Shown: positions 35,484 through 44,770, counted from the first letter of the stretch. The stretch: DNA of 64,000 nt from Verrucomicrobiales bacterium (GCA_029213265.1 JARGNG010000017.1:25979-89978), one strand, 5' to 3'. Notes: generated by a model not told the origin, from the letters alone. A program made the numbers and translations.

Positions 35484-36602
35484 CTATCCATTGCCCTCTT
35501 TTACCTGATTCGCAATGACTTCGCACACTCGATCCGAAGCATCCGGAATGGCCAGAGCCCGCATTCTTTCTTCCATTTCCGCAAGAGACTCTTCTTCAGT
35601 TAGTAAGGAGATAATTTTACGTGAGAACTCCTTCTCGGACAATCCTTCCTGAGACCAGCACTCGGCTCCACCGGGCACAGAGAAGATCTCCGCATTGCGG
35701 GTTTGATGATCATCTGCGGCAAAGGGATACGGAATCAAAACAGAGGGAAGCCCGTAGAAGGCAAGCTCCGTCAGGGTCGAGGCCCCGGAGCGACAGATCG
35801 CGAGGTCGGCAGCAGCGTAGGCATGTTGAATCTCCGAGCAGAAGTTCACCAGGCAACCCGCGTCCGGATGGGCATCATACATGGGTTTGACGGTTTCATA
35901 GTCAGTCGGCCCACTGATGTGAAGAACCTGAAGCCCGGCGTCCTCAAACTCGGCCAGGCTCGCAGCGACCAACTCATTGACGCGGCGGGCCCCCTGGCTC
36001 CCGCCCATCACCATGATCGTTTTTTTCTCCGGAGAAATCCCGAAAAAAGAAGCGGCCTCTTCGCGCGAAGGGCGTCTCGCAACCGAAGGGCGAACCGGAG
36101 TCCCTACCACCTCGACAGGCTGACCGGAGGCAAAGTGCTTTGCGCATTCTTCAAATCCAACAAGAATCGTGCGGGCAAATCTCGCATTCAGTTTATTGGC
36201 CCGGCCCGGAATCGCATTGGACTCGTGAATGAAGGTCGGCAGTCCCAAAAGCTTCCCGGCCAGAAGAGGCGCAGCGGAAGTGAAGCCCCCCATCCCGAGA
36301 ACTGCGTCCGCCCTGAAAGTCTTGAGAAGCCGACGGCAGGCGAAAAGGGATCCGACGAACTTCGCCAGGAAAACAGGCATCTGCAGAGAGAGGAGCCGGG
36401 GCAGCGCCACCGACGGCATCTTCTCGAAACGAAGATGACCATAGCCTTCCGCAGCGAGCGCATCGATTTGCTTTTCAGAAATGAGGAGAACTACTTCACC
36501 GCCGCCCGCAGTCCAGGACTCGGCTACCGCGATACCCGGAAAAAGATGACCACCGGTGCCACCACACGCAATCACGAGACGTCTTTCGGAAAACTTAGAC
36601 AT
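35484..36602 (-). CDS. murG: MurG: lipid II-forming GlcNAc transferase
   Basis: The 372-residue GT28-family protein begins VIACGGTGGHLFPGIAVAE and has GMGGFTSAAPLLAGKLLGLPTFIHESNAIPG, MVMGGSQGARRVNEL and CRSGASTLTELAFYGLPSVLIPYP. It adds GlcNAc to lipid I on the inner face of the cytoplasmic membrane to make lipid II. It is the first gene of this minus-strand division and wall cluster. The AT-rich stretch immediately upstream carries direct repeats and probably the cluster promoter. The usual upstream partners mraY, murD and ftsW are not present before it. Confidence 0.97.
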   Translation of the reverse strand: MSKFSERRLVIACGGTGGHLFPGIAVAESWTAGGGEVVLLISEKQIDALAAEGYGHLRFEKMPSVALPRLLSLQMPVFLAKFVGSLFACRRLLKTFRADAVLGMGGFTSAAPLLAGKLLGLPTFIHESNAIPGRANKLNARFARTILVGFEECAKHFASGQPVEVVGTPVRPSVARRPSREEAASFFGISPEKKTIMVMGGSQGARRVNELVAASLAEFEDAGLQVLHISGPTDYETVKPMYDAHPDAGCLVNFCSEIQHAYAAADLAICRSGASTLTELAFYGLPSVLIPYPFAADDHQTRNAEIFSVPGGAECWSQEGLSEKEFSRKIISLLTEEESLAEMEERMRALAIPDASDRVCEVIANQVKEGNG

Positions 36603-36665
36603 TTACAAATATTTACAAACCACACAAATTACCATAAATCTAGCAATTTCGGAGAAATCCAACTA
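36601..36665 (-). promoter_or_regulatory. AT-rich repeat block upstream of murG
   Basis: Read toward murG, the block contains TTTATGGTAAT (36628-36638), identical to an 11-mer upstream of the NlpC/P60 gene, and then a tandem repeat of TTTGTAAAT that ends on the murG start codon. It is much richer in A+T than its surroundings. It is a candidate promoter or operator for the division cluster. Confidence 0.4.
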
Positions 36666-36800
36666 CTTTCTTTGGATCTCGTTATCGGGGAGATGCGATA
36701 GCATTGCTGGAGCGAATTGTTGTGAATTGCTCGAAATCGCAACCAGTCTACGCAGTCCCTTTCGGAGACTACGCGGCGGGGCGGGGAATCTTGCAGAAAA

Positions 36801-37751
36801 TCAGACGACTACGCGCAGAGCACCCGGCCTTGCCTGAATGATTTGCGGAGTGGTTGTGACGACATCCCCATCCACCTGGATATCGAGAACCGGATCCGTC
36901 TTGATCTCGATCGATTTTCCGCGCCAGTGACTCACCAGCTTGGAGGCATCGAGAGCAGCTTGCTCTTCATCAGTCTTTCGAATGCGATCCAATCCCATCA
37001 TTTTACCGGCAAGCTGGACAATCCCTTCGATGTTGGCTTTCCGGATCAGAAACACGTCGAGGAGGCCGTCATTCACATCCACGGACGGAGCCAGGGTAAG
37101 GCGCCCCACGCCTACGGTCCCCGCGTTAGCAACAATACAGGCAACTCCGGAAGAATGGATCGTCTTTTCCTCGTCGATCACGATCTCGTAGTCAGCCTCC
37201 GGAATTTCCTGAAGCATTTTGATGCCGGCAAACACGTAGGCCCATTTTCCGAATTGATCCTTCAATTCCCGGGTTGCCTCCTGAACCACGCCGACCTCGA
37301 TGCCGCAACCAATCCGCAGGAGAAAGGAGCGTTCGCCGATCACTCCTGCATCGATGTATTTGGTGCGATAGCGATCTCCGCAAATCAGGTCGCATGCCTT
37401 TTCCAAATCGCCGGGCAACCTCAACTCCGAGGCCACCAGGTTCCCCGTTCCGCCTCCGAGAATCAGCATGGGGACGTCGGTATTCATGAGGCCGGTAGCC
37501 ACCTCCATGACCGTTCCATCGCCACCGTAAACCGCCACTACTTCAAAGCCGGCCTTGACCGCTTCACGGGCGAGACGACGCCCGTCGCCGGGCCCATGGG
37601 TGATCGAGATGTCCCAGGCCACACCCGCATCGCGAAATGTGGAATTCAAAATGGCAAGAAGAGGGATTTTTCTCGAAGGAGCCGGGTTCACAATCACATG
37701 CACGCTTTTCGGGCGATCGAGCTCCTGCAAATTGACTTGTTGAATCGGCAT
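36801..37751 (-). CDS. Diacylglycerol kinase family lipid kinase (YegS/DagK-like)
   Basis: The 316-residue protein has the diacylglycerol kinase catalytic signature VVAVYGGDGTVMEVATGL (GGDGT at residues 76-80) and GGGTGNLVASEL, then the C-terminal beta-sandwich with RIGCGIEVGVV and VNDGLLDVFLI. Family members phosphorylate diacylglycerol, sphingoid bases or other lipids at the inner membrane using ATP. Which lipid is used here is not clear. The gene is on the same strand as murG, upstream by about 200 bases, but that gap looks like a separate promoter region. It is divergent from the PhoB-like gene. Confidence 0.88.
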   Translation of the reverse strand: MPIQQVNLQELDRPKSVHVIVNPAPSRKIPLLAILNSTFRDAGVAWDISITHGPGDGRRLAREAVKAGFEVVAVYGGDGTVMEVATGLMNTDVPMLILGGGTGNLVASELRLPGDLEKACDLICGDRYRTKYIDAGVIGERSFLLRIGCGIEVGVVQEATRELKDQFGKWAYVFAGIKMLQEIPEADYEIVIDEEKTIHSSGVACIVANAGTVGVGRLTLAPSVDVNDGLLDVFLIRKANIEGIVQLAGKMMGLDRIRKTDEEQAALDASKLVSHWRGKSIEIKTDPVLDIQVDGDVVTTTPQIIQARPGALRVVV

Positions 37752-37831
37752 TTCAAATCCCCTAGGCTTCTTGCATTGAGGCCATATACATTCCGTGTTC
37801 CAATGAGAGATGCAAGCCTTTCAAACTGACC

Positions 37832-37849
37832 CCGTTACGTTTTTGTCAC
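37832..37849 (+). promoter_or_regulatory. Candidate Pho box upstream of the PhoB-like gene
   Basis: CCGTTAC-GTTT-TTGTCAC consists of two 7-mers separated by four bases. They match the E. coli PhoB half-site CTGTCAT/C at 4 or 5 of 7 and at 6 of 7 positions. It lies about 70 bases upstream of the response regulator start, which fits autoregulation. Assignment by analogy only. Confidence 0.4.
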
Positions 37850-37918
37850 CTCTGCCCTCTTTCCGTTCAGTAAAATGCGAGGACTATGCGGTTGAATCCC
37901 GTATCATTTCCCGTTCCC

Positions 37919-38599
37919 ATGCCTAAAATTCTGATCGTTGATGACGAAGAAGATATTCGCGAGCTTATCGCGGTAAATCTGATGCGGGAAGAGCAGTATC
38001 AGCTGATCGAAGCTGCTGACGGGCTCGAGGCCTTGCGCCGGGCAAAGGACGAGCGGCCCGATCTCGTAATCCTGGATTTGATGCTGCCCCATATGGACGG
38101 ACTCACCGTGTATAAGAAACTCCGGGAGAATGCCCTCACCGCAAAGATTCCGGTGATCATGCTTACCGCCCGCGGCCGATTGGAGGAAAAAATCGAGGGC
38201 CTTGAACTGGGCGCCGACGACTATCTTTCCAAACCATTCAGCCCCAGGGAGCTTATGCTTCGCGTCCGGAACCTCCTCCGGCGCTCCCATGAGAATCCTT
38301 CCGGGAATCTCGTCGAAACAGGCCCCTTCAGCCTCGACAAGAATGCACTCAAACTACATCTCGACGGAGAGGGAATTGACCTCACCGCCACCGAGTTCAA
38401 ACTCCTCCTCAGCCTGATCGAGTCCCCGGGAATCACTAAGGAACGCGGTGACCTTTTGAAGAAAGTCTGGGGATACAGCGACATGATCCAGACCCGGACA
38501 CTCGATACCCACATCAAGCGATTGCGTGAAAAACTGGGAAGCCACGGAAGTTCCATCGAAACCGTCAGAGGGGTCGGTTACCGTTTTTCCGGGGAATAG
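37919..38599 (+). CDS. PhoB/OmpR-family response regulator
   Basis: About 226 residues. The receiver domain has acidic residues 8 and 9 (VDDEED), the phosphoacceptor Asp at about residue 53 (LVILDLMLPHMDG), Thr in VIMLTARG and Lys in LSKPFSPREL. A winged-helix output domain follows, ending in TRTLDTHIKRLREKLG and IETVRGVGYRF, typical of PhoB. ATG 37919 begins directly at MPKILIVDDE; the upstream in-frame ATG at 37886 adds 11 unlikely residues. The kinase gene follows 30 bases later. A Pho-box-like site precedes it, so phosphate sensing is a reasonable inference, although no pst or phoU genes are in the window. Confidence 0.93.
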   Translation: MPKILIVDDEEDIRELIAVNLMREEQYQLIEAADGLEALRRAKDERPDLVILDLMLPHMDGLTVYKKLRENALTAKIPVIMLTARGRLEEKIEGLELGADDYLSKPFSPRELMLRVRNLLRRSHENPSGNLVETGPFSLDKNALKLHLDGEGIDLTATEFKLLLSLIESPGITKERGDLLKKVWGYSDMIQTRTLDTHIKRLREKLGSHGSSIETVRGVGYRFSGE

Positions 38600-38629
38600 T
38601 TCTTTCGCTCATGGTATATTCCGACTGTT

Positions 38630-39964
38630 TTGCAAACCATCCTGCTCATTCTTCTTAGCGGACTCTGCCTCTGGCTGGGATGGCTCTGCTACCGGCTTCG
38701 CAAGAACGTGCGGCAACTCGTCGACTCACTTGAAAGCAACACAGCGGAGCATCTCGACAAGGACCTGATCGGATCGATGGCCGCCCCAGTCGACCAGCTT
38801 GGCATCCAAATTCGCGACGCCATCGCAGAAGCCGCCCTCACCAGTGAATCAGAAAGCCGGCAGCGGGAGTTTCTCGAAGCTCTTTTGAACGAGATTACGG
38901 ACGCGATCTTCATTCTCGACAGCCAGCGTGAAATTCGATTTCTCAACGAGGCGGCCCGCAACCTTTTCCCAAGCGAGCAAATCTATCAGGAGCGCTCCTT
39001 TCTCGACGTCTGCCGGGATCACCGCATCTATGACACCCTGTCTCTGGCCGAAGAAATCGGAGCTAAGGTTTCCGAGAACATCGTCATGCGGCTGCACGAC
39101 AGCAAGACAGGGCGAATTCGAGAAATCAATCTCCACATCGAGGCGGAACCACTCCACTTTGCCATGAACGCTTCCGATTCCGGCTCCTGGCTCCTCCTGA
39201 AGGACGTCACGGCAGAGCTGGAGACCGAACAAATCCGTCGCGATTTTGTTGCCAACGCATCTCACGAGTTGCGCACGCCCCTCTCGATTATCAATGGATA
39301 CCTCGAGACCATGGATGACGCCGAGATTGATCTCAATCAGGCTTCTTTCCGAAGGGCCATTCGCACGATGCACAAACACGGCCAACGCATCGCGCGCATC
39401 GTCGACGATATGCTCATGATTTCCAAGCTGGAGAACGCGCAGAACCTCCTCAAGGTCAAGCCATTCGACCTTCGGGATTCCCTGAATGAAATGATCAGCC
39501 AGCTCATGCCGCTAATCGAGGAAAAGCATGCCCGGATTAAGATGGATACCGGATCGCGAGAGGACTGGACTCTGGCCGGCGATCGCTACTACTGGGATCA
39601 GATCTTTTTCAATCTGATCGAAAACGCTTTGAAGCAGAATCGCGAGCCGGGCTTGCACATTACGATTCGATTCCGGGCAGAGAACGGCCGCTATCTCATC
39701 ACGATTTCGGATGATGGTATCGGAATTCCGGCTCAGGACTTACCACTGATTTTCAAACGCTTCTATCGAGTTCAAAAACATCACTCTCAGAGTGATGTCA
39801 AAGGAACCGGACTCGGCCTTTCCATCGTCAAAAGAGCGGTGGAAGCGCACCAGGGAGAGGTCAAAGTGGACAGCCGGGCCGGGATCGAAACCATCTTTAC
39901 GATTTCGGTGCCCGACACTTCGATTCCAGCATCCTCGAACGCGAAGTCGGATAAAAATCTGTAG
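38630..39964 (+). CDS. Membrane sensor histidine kinase, PhoR-like
   Basis: The 444-residue protein appears to start at TTG 38630 and opens with one membrane segment (ILLILLSGLCLWLGWL). A PAS-like domain follows (about 85-195), then HisKA with the phosphorylated His at about residue 212 (VANASHELRTPLSIINGYLE), and a HATPase domain with N box (LIENALKQN), G1 (DDGIGIPAQD), F box (IFKRFYRV) and G2 (GTGLGLSIVKRAVEAH). There is no large periplasmic domain, as in PhoR. It is predicted to phosphorylate the response regulator encoded just upstream. The non-ATG start is inferred because no in-frame ATG precedes the membrane segment. Confidence 0.92.
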   Translation: MQTILLILLSGLCLWLGWLCYRLRKNVRQLVDSLESNTAEHLDKDLIGSMAAPVDQLGIQIRDAIAEAALTSESESRQREFLEALLNEITDAIFILDSQREIRFLNEAARNLFPSEQIYQERSFLDVCRDHRIYDTLSLAEEIGAKVSENIVMRLHDSKTGRIREINLHIEAEPLHFAMNASDSGSWLLLKDVTAELETEQIRRDFVANASHELRTPLSIINGYLETMDDAEIDLNQASFRRAIRTMHKHGQRIARIVDDMLMISKLENAQNLLKVKPFDLRDSLNEMISQLMPLIEEKHARIKMDTGSREDWTLAGDRYYWDQIFFNLIENALKQNREPGLHITIRFRAENGRYLITISDDGIGIPAQDLPLIFKRFYRVQKHHSQSDVKGTGLGLSIVKRAVEAHQGEVKVDSRAGIETIFTISVPDTSIPASSNAKSDKNL

Positions 39965-40000
39965 CCCTGCTTTGGGCAGGCCCGCTGGGTAATACCCGCT

Positions 40001-40705
40001 CTATCGGCGGGCGGCCATCAGGCGCATGATGAAGTAGAGCAGTTGCCCGATGGAGGCGATCGCAGCGACCGTGTAGGTCATAGCCGCCCAGAACAGCGCA
40101 TTCTTGGCCTTATCGTGATCGAGGTCTCCCATGATCCTGGACTGATCGATCCAGGCTAGCGCGCGATTGCTGGCATCGAATTCCACTGGAAGCGTAATGA
40201 TCGAAAACAAGGTTGTCGTCGCAAACAGGATGACACCGATCAGCAGGACCGTGGTGTTCCCGTAGGCAGCAAGACCAAGTCCCACCATCAATACGATATT
40301 GAGAAACTTACTCGAGAGACTCACAATCGGCACGAGGGCGGACCGCAACTTGAGGGCTCCGTAGGCACGGGCATGTTGGACCGCGTGTCCGCATTCGTGA
40401 GCAGCCACCGCCGCCGCTGCGACATTGCGCTGGGAATACACCGACTCACTGAGATTCACCGTTTTCTTCAGCGGATTGTAGTGATCGGTCAGCTGTCCGG
40501 AAGTCGAGATGATCTGCACGTCATTGACGCCTTCATCGGCGAGCATGCGACTGGCAACTTCCGCACCCGACATCTGGATCGGCCGTTGAGAATATTCAGC
40601 GAAGCGCTTCTGAAGCATGGAGCCAACCCAACGACTGATGAGCATCGTGCCCACGGTGATAACGATGTAGATGAGGTTGCTGCCTCCAAGAGCCATTCCG
40701 TTCAT
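40001..40705 (-). CDS. YugP-type zinc metallopeptidase, integral membrane
   Basis: The 234-residue protein has an N-terminal membrane segment, the zinc-binding motif HECGH at residues 103-107 (AAHECGHAVQHARAY) and about three further membrane segments in its C-terminal half. This matches the neutral zinc metallopeptidase family represented by Bacillus YugP (Zn_peptidase_2). Physiological substrates are unknown in the family. It converges with the histidine kinase gene and stands alone on its strand. Confidence 0.88.
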   Translation of the reverse strand: MNGMALGGSNLIYIVITVGTMLISRWVGSMLQKRFAEYSQRPIQMSGAEVASRMLADEGVNDVQIISTSGQLTDHYNPLKKTVNLSESVYSQRNVAAAAVAAHECGHAVQHARAYGALKLRSALVPIVSLSSKFLNIVLMVGLGLAAYGNTTVLLIGVILFATTTLFSIITLPVEFDASNRALAWIDQSRIMGDLDHDKAKNALFWAAMTYTVAAIASIGQLLYFIMRLMAARR

Positions 40706-40898
40706 AGATTTCTAAAGGGAGTAATTGCGAAACAATACGGAGAAAGCGACAAAACGGAACTGAAATCTGTTCAAAACCGAGCCCGAAACCCCGCCCCACC
40801 CGGGCCGCACCTTTTCCGGGATCACCAATTCCCCGATCCACTGCATCCGTAGATTTCCGGAGTTGCCTCGTCGCTCCCTTCTACTCTAGTCTGGCCGA

Positions 40899-41456
40899 AT
40901 GAACGCTCGAAGAACCCGGCTCTCTCTCGTGGCCGCGCTTCTTTGCTTCACTCACTCCCCCGGCATTTCCCACGACAGTCTCTACGACTACCTCGAAATT
41001 CGATTTCTCGAGAACAACCACATCGAAGTCACGCTCTCGGTTCATGCCGCCGATTTTTCCAATCGTGAATCGGTCGACCTTTCCAGCGTGGAAACAGACT
41101 GGTTTCGAGCTCTCCCTCCGTCGGAAAAGGCGGAATTGATCGCCCGTGCCAATCAATCAGTGAGCTCGGCCGTGGCATTCTCCCTTCAGGAAGGAAATGC
41201 ACCTGACACCACCTTCCCGGTCCCAACGATTCCCCGGACGGCCACGATCGACTCCGGGGCCCGTCCGGGATCCCTGATCGCCAGCGCGATTCTTCCGGAA
41301 TCCGCCGATCGCCTTGTCCTTCGCTACTCCGGTGAAAAACGACTTATGGTCGTTGTGATTCGCCCCGGTGCGTTTCCGAAAGTTCACGATCTCGCCCCCG
41401 ATTCGACGGGGGAATTCCCCCTCCGTCCTGCCCCGGAACAAAATACGTCCCCATGA
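40899..41456 (+). CDS. Secreted protein of unknown function, coupled to the tandem MBL gene
   Basis: No family is recognised. The 185-residue product has a signal peptide (MNARRTRLSLVAALLCFTHSPGISH) and then a mostly beta-predicted body (SLYDYLEIRFLENNHIEVTLSV ... RLVLRYSGEKRLMVVVIRPG). Its stop overlaps the start of the next gene in an ATGA arrangement, which implies co-translation and a shared role with the metallo-beta-lactamase protein. No catalytic motif is visible. Confidence 0.75.
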   Translation: MNARRTRLSLVAALLCFTHSPGISHDSLYDYLEIRFLENNHIEVTLSVHAADFSNRESVDLSSVETDWFRALPPSEKAELIARANQSVSSAVAFSLQEGNAPDTTFPVPTIPRTATIDSGARPGSLIASAILPESADRLVLRYSGEKRLMVVVIRPGAFPKVHDLAPDSTGEFPLRPAPEQNTSP

Positions 41457-43345
41457 AATCAATCCTCTCTGTCCTTCTGCTCGCGTGCCTGCATCCCTGC
41501 CTCGCCAAAGAGTTGCCATCCTCGATCCGCCTGACTCCGGGACCGATCAATGAGATCACACTCCAGGTCGGAGACAAAAGTCTCGCGATCAATTCCAGCG
41601 GAGCGGCTCCCTGTGATACCCTGCTACTGACCCACGGCAGACGGGACATCATCCGGGCTGCGAGAGCTTCCGGGGCCCAACACATCTACGGAGGAGAGAA
41701 AACTCTTTCCGTCCTGAGAGGCGCCGAAGAATTCTGGATGAACTGGTGGGAAGATCGCTTCGACTACTACCAACAACAAGTCACCCAGCTCCCCACTCAA
41801 AACTGGCCCGAAGTGCAGGAGTTGCCGGAAAACACCCTGGAATGGAACGGCCTCTCCATCCGGATCCTCCCCAGTCCCGGCTTCACCAGGGATGCGGTCA
41901 CCTTTGTCACGGAAGTAGAGGGATCCAAAGTTGCTTTCGTCGGAGATCTGCTTTTGGAGGGAGGCAAAGTGAGAGACCTCTACTCCTTCCAAAACGAAAT
42001 CCGGGAAGCTAAAATCGGCGGCTATCACGGTCACCTGGGCCGACTGCACGTCTGGCTGAAAAGCCTCGAGACCGTACGCGCGGAAAAGCCGGACTTTCTC
42101 ATTCCTTCGCGGGGACCCGTCAGCACATCCCCTGACACCGATATCGGCACAGCAATCCGGTCCGCTCGCTCGATCTACAAAAACTACCTGAGCACCAACG
42201 CCCTGCATTGGTATTTCGGCGAAGAGCGCATGAATACCTGTGCAGAACTCGTACTCGGCGAAAACCACGGCGTGCGCTCGATGCCACTTGCCGAACACAT
42301 CGACCTTCCCGAATGGTGCCAACACATGGGAACGACCAAGCTTCTCGTGTCGAAATCCGGGAAAGGCTTTGTCCTCGATGTCGGTGGAGCCAGTGCCTTG
42401 AAAACACTGCAAACAGCTGAATCCGACGGACTGATCACCGGACTCGACGGAATCTTCGCCACCCACACGCACAATGACCACACCGCCGCGATCGCTGATG
42501 CGGCAAAACACTTCCATTGCCCCGTCCATGCGCTTCCGGAAGTCGCTGATGTGCTCCAGAGCCCGGGCCGATGGTTTCTTCCCGGGGTCTCCCCGAACCG
42601 CGTCGAGTCCGTCCATCCCGTCAAGGACGGGGAAACAATGCAGTGGGAGGAATTCCACTTCACCTTCCGATTCTATCCCGGGCAGATGTACAATCACGGA
42701 GCCCTCCTCGTAGAAAAGGAAGGACACGACCCGGTTTTCTTTATCGGCGATTCATTCTCCCCTTCGGGAATTGACGACTACTGCATGATGAATCGGAATC
42801 TGATGCGAGACGACACCGGCTTCTCTCTTTGTTTCCGTATCCTCGACGAACTCCCCGGCACAACCTGGCTCGTAAATCAGCACATCCCGCATCTTTTCCG
42901 ATTCACGAGAGAGGAGCGGAAATTCCTTCTCACCTCCTACCAAAAGCGGGCCCGCCTGATCCAGGAATTCGTCGCCTGGGATGACCTGAACTACGCGATC
43001 GATGAGCAGTGGGCCTCCTTTTACCCCTACGGACAGACTGCAAATCAGGGATCGACGGTAGCAACCGAAGTTCAAATCTGGAACCATTCCACCGTCGATC
43101 GCGAATTTACGGTGAAGCTCGCCCACCCGATGATGACTCTGCCAGAACCAAAAACTCAGTTCATCCCCGCGCGCAAGATGGGAACGGTCTCATTTGACAT
43201 CGAAATCCCGGATACCAAAGACCAGCAGTACGTCATCACCGCCGACGTGATCAGAAACGATGGCCTCGAGGAATCCGCCTTTTGCGAAACGCTGATTCGG
43301 GTCGGAGCCCCGGTAATTAAGACCGCAGCAAAGGACGCGGAATAG
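41453..43345 (+). CDS. Secreted tandem metallo-beta-lactamase-fold protein
   Basis: The 630-residue protein has a signal peptide (MKSILSVLLLACLHPCLA) and two metallo-beta-lactamase-like halves. The first (about 35-260) keeps the fold markers LLLTHGRRD, SPGFTRDAVTFV and FVGDLLLEGG but has lost the HxHxDH ligands. The second (about 285-490) is intact: FATHTHNDHTAAI, MYNHGALLV and FFIGDSFSPSG. The last 100 residues are beta-rich (VATEVQIWNHSTVDREFTVKL), like an immunoglobulin-type domain. It is probably a hydrolase in the periplasm; substrate unknown. It overlaps the preceding secreted-protein gene by four bases. Confidence 0.82.
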   Translation: MKSILSVLLLACLHPCLAKELPSSIRLTPGPINEITLQVGDKSLAINSSGAAPCDTLLLTHGRRDIIRAARASGAQHIYGGEKTLSVLRGAEEFWMNWWEDRFDYYQQQVTQLPTQNWPEVQELPENTLEWNGLSIRILPSPGFTRDAVTFVTEVEGSKVAFVGDLLLEGGKVRDLYSFQNEIREAKIGGYHGHLGRLHVWLKSLETVRAEKPDFLIPSRGPVSTSPDTDIGTAIRSARSIYKNYLSTNALHWYFGEERMNTCAELVLGENHGVRSMPLAEHIDLPEWCQHMGTTKLLVSKSGKGFVLDVGGASALKTLQTAESDGLITGLDGIFATHTHNDHTAAIADAAKHFHCPVHALPEVADVLQSPGRWFLPGVSPNRVESVHPVKDGETMQWEEFHFTFRFYPGQMYNHGALLVEKEGHDPVFFIGDSFSPSGIDDYCMMNRNLMRDDTGFSLCFRILDELPGTTWLVNQHIPHLFRFTREERKFLLTSYQKRARLIQEFVAWDDLNYAIDEQWASFYPYGQTANQGSTVATEVQIWNHSTVDREFTVKLAHPMMTLPEPKTQFIPARKMGTVSFDIEIPDTKDQQYVITADVIRNDGLEESAFCETLIRVGAPVIKTAAKDAE

Positions 43346-43458
43346 AAAAGCCCCGGCCTTCCTCCTGCCCTCCGTAACTCAACAGGTCCAGGTAATCGAT
43401 TCATCCCTTCCAGACTTTCGGCAGACAGTCGAGGCAACCGCCCACCCCGGAAAGAAAC

Positions 43459-43489
43459 GACCCCGCTCCGATAGAATCGAAGCGAGGTC
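43459..43489 (-). terminator. Hairpin between convergent MBL and RlpA-like genes
   Basis: A 14-bp stem with two wobble pairs (GACCCCGCT... with ...AGCGAGGTC) closes a three-base loop. On the minus strand it is followed by a T-rich stretch (GTTTCTTTCC), so it most likely ends the RlpA-like transcript. Confidence 0.55.
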
Positions 43490-43523
43490 GGTGAACTGAG
43501 GCTCTGGAACTCAGAAATATTGT

Positions 43524-44639
43524 TTACCGGATCACGACAGGGCGGTCGCGCCATCCGCGTCGCGCCGCTTCGTAGTTGATCCAGTTCTGGGCCTGATCGG
43601 CCGTCGGGAAACCTCCCTCAGTGATCACGAGGTGCAAAGGGCGTCCGTTGGCAGGAGCCACCACCGTTCTAACCCCGGACTGATTAAGCACCTGCGCCAT
43701 TTCCTGCGCGTTTTGATACTTGGTGTAGGCACCGAACTGCACGCGGTATGGCGCCACATTCGCAGGCGCTGCGGGCGGTGCCTGAACGACAGGACGCTGC
43801 GGCACCTGCATCGTTGGCTGCGGTTGAGAGGGAGGATGAATCGCCGGAGCACCGTTCGCCGATGGCGCGCTCATGGGGATGACGGCACCCGGAAGATTTC
43901 CGTTTGGCTGGGGGACGGCGGCTTGTTGAGACTTCCCGTTGAAGAGGCCGGCAAAGAATCCTCCCTGCTTACCGGCCGGGGCAACCCCGGTCTGCCCGAC
44001 AGGCGGCTGATACTGCTGAGACGGAATTCCATATTGGACCGGCTTTGGCTTTCCAAAAAGCCCCCTCTTGACTGGCGCCTGCACCTGACTTGGGGCATAT
44101 CCGGGATTGGGCACCGCGACCGCTGCATTCGGGTTGTTGACCGCCTTTTTGAGCGCGGCCTGCTGCTGAAAATCAGCAAACGGACGAAAGGGTTGCTGGG
44201 CTACTTGTCCCTCCGGCGCAGGGATGGGAGGGTTCGACACGACCGGAGACGACTGGGCCGAGAGAGGAATTGTCGCGGGTGCCGTTCCGACCACCATCAT
44301 GGATCCCTGGACCGTTTGATTGGATCCGATCCCGAGTATTTGCCCGGCCGAATGAGAAAGATGCAAAAGCCTCGCATCCCGGGCTTTCCGATCATTGATT
44401 CGAACATCCACCATTTTCCCGGTCCCAAAGTGAGCGACTCGAACCATGGCCCCGAACGGGAGCGAGCTGTGCGCAGCCGTGAGCGCCCGCCCGTCATAAA
44501 TTTCACCGGAAGCAGTCGGGCTACCTATGTATTGATCGGCATACAGAGCCAACATACCGGATTCCGCTTGATTCGCAGCAGCGGCCCCGGAAAGCGAAGC
44601 AGCCAGCCCGGCGAGGAGGAGAAGTTGAGCAAGTTTCAT
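43524..44639 (-). CDS. RlpA-like double-psi beta-barrel protein with C-terminal SPOR domain
   Basis: About 371 residues with a signal peptide (MKLAQLLLLAGLAASLSGAAAA). The RlpA-like barrel (about 25-120) has RALTAAHSSLPFGAMVRV with His57 and VDVRINDR with Asp83, the positions that are catalytic in Pseudomonas RlpA. A long Pro/Gln-rich linker (about 130-290) leads to a SPOR domain (YRVQFGAYTKYQNAQEMAQVL ...), which binds denuded glycans at the septum. A septal lytic transglycosylase role is inferred. The Gly-Pro of the RINDRGP motif is replaced by Lys-Ala, so activity should be tested. Start ATG chosen at the signal peptide. Confidence 0.83.
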   Translation of the reverse strand: MKLAQLLLLAGLAASLSGAAAANQAESGMLALYADQYIGSPTASGEIYDGRALTAAHSSLPFGAMVRVAHFGTGKMVDVRINDRKARDARLLHLSHSAGQILGIGSNQTVQGSMMVVGTAPATIPLSAQSSPVVSNPPIPAPEGQVAQQPFRPFADFQQQAALKKAVNNPNAAVAVPNPGYAPSQVQAPVKRGLFGKPKPVQYGIPSQQYQPPVGQTGVAPAGKQGGFFAGLFNGKSQQAAVPQPNGNLPGAVIPMSAPSANGAPAIHPPSQPQPTMQVPQRPVVQAPPAAPANVAPYRVQFGAYTKYQNAQEMAQVLNQSGVRTVVAPANGRPLHLVITEGGFPTADQAQNWINYEAARRGWRDRPVVIR

Positions 44640-44770
44640 AGCGATCCTTAGACACGAAGGTAAATGATAATTAATATTTAACAAAGTTTAATCATTTTAT
44701 AAAGATTTTATTTAAAATTTTATCGGACTTTAGGTTTGCGCCTTTTCGGGGCCTGTTTCACTCTCGCGGG

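Noticed and set aside
41624..42727. 367-codon minus-strand frame over the MBL gene
   Set aside because: Antisense to conserved MBL motifs, with no supporting features.
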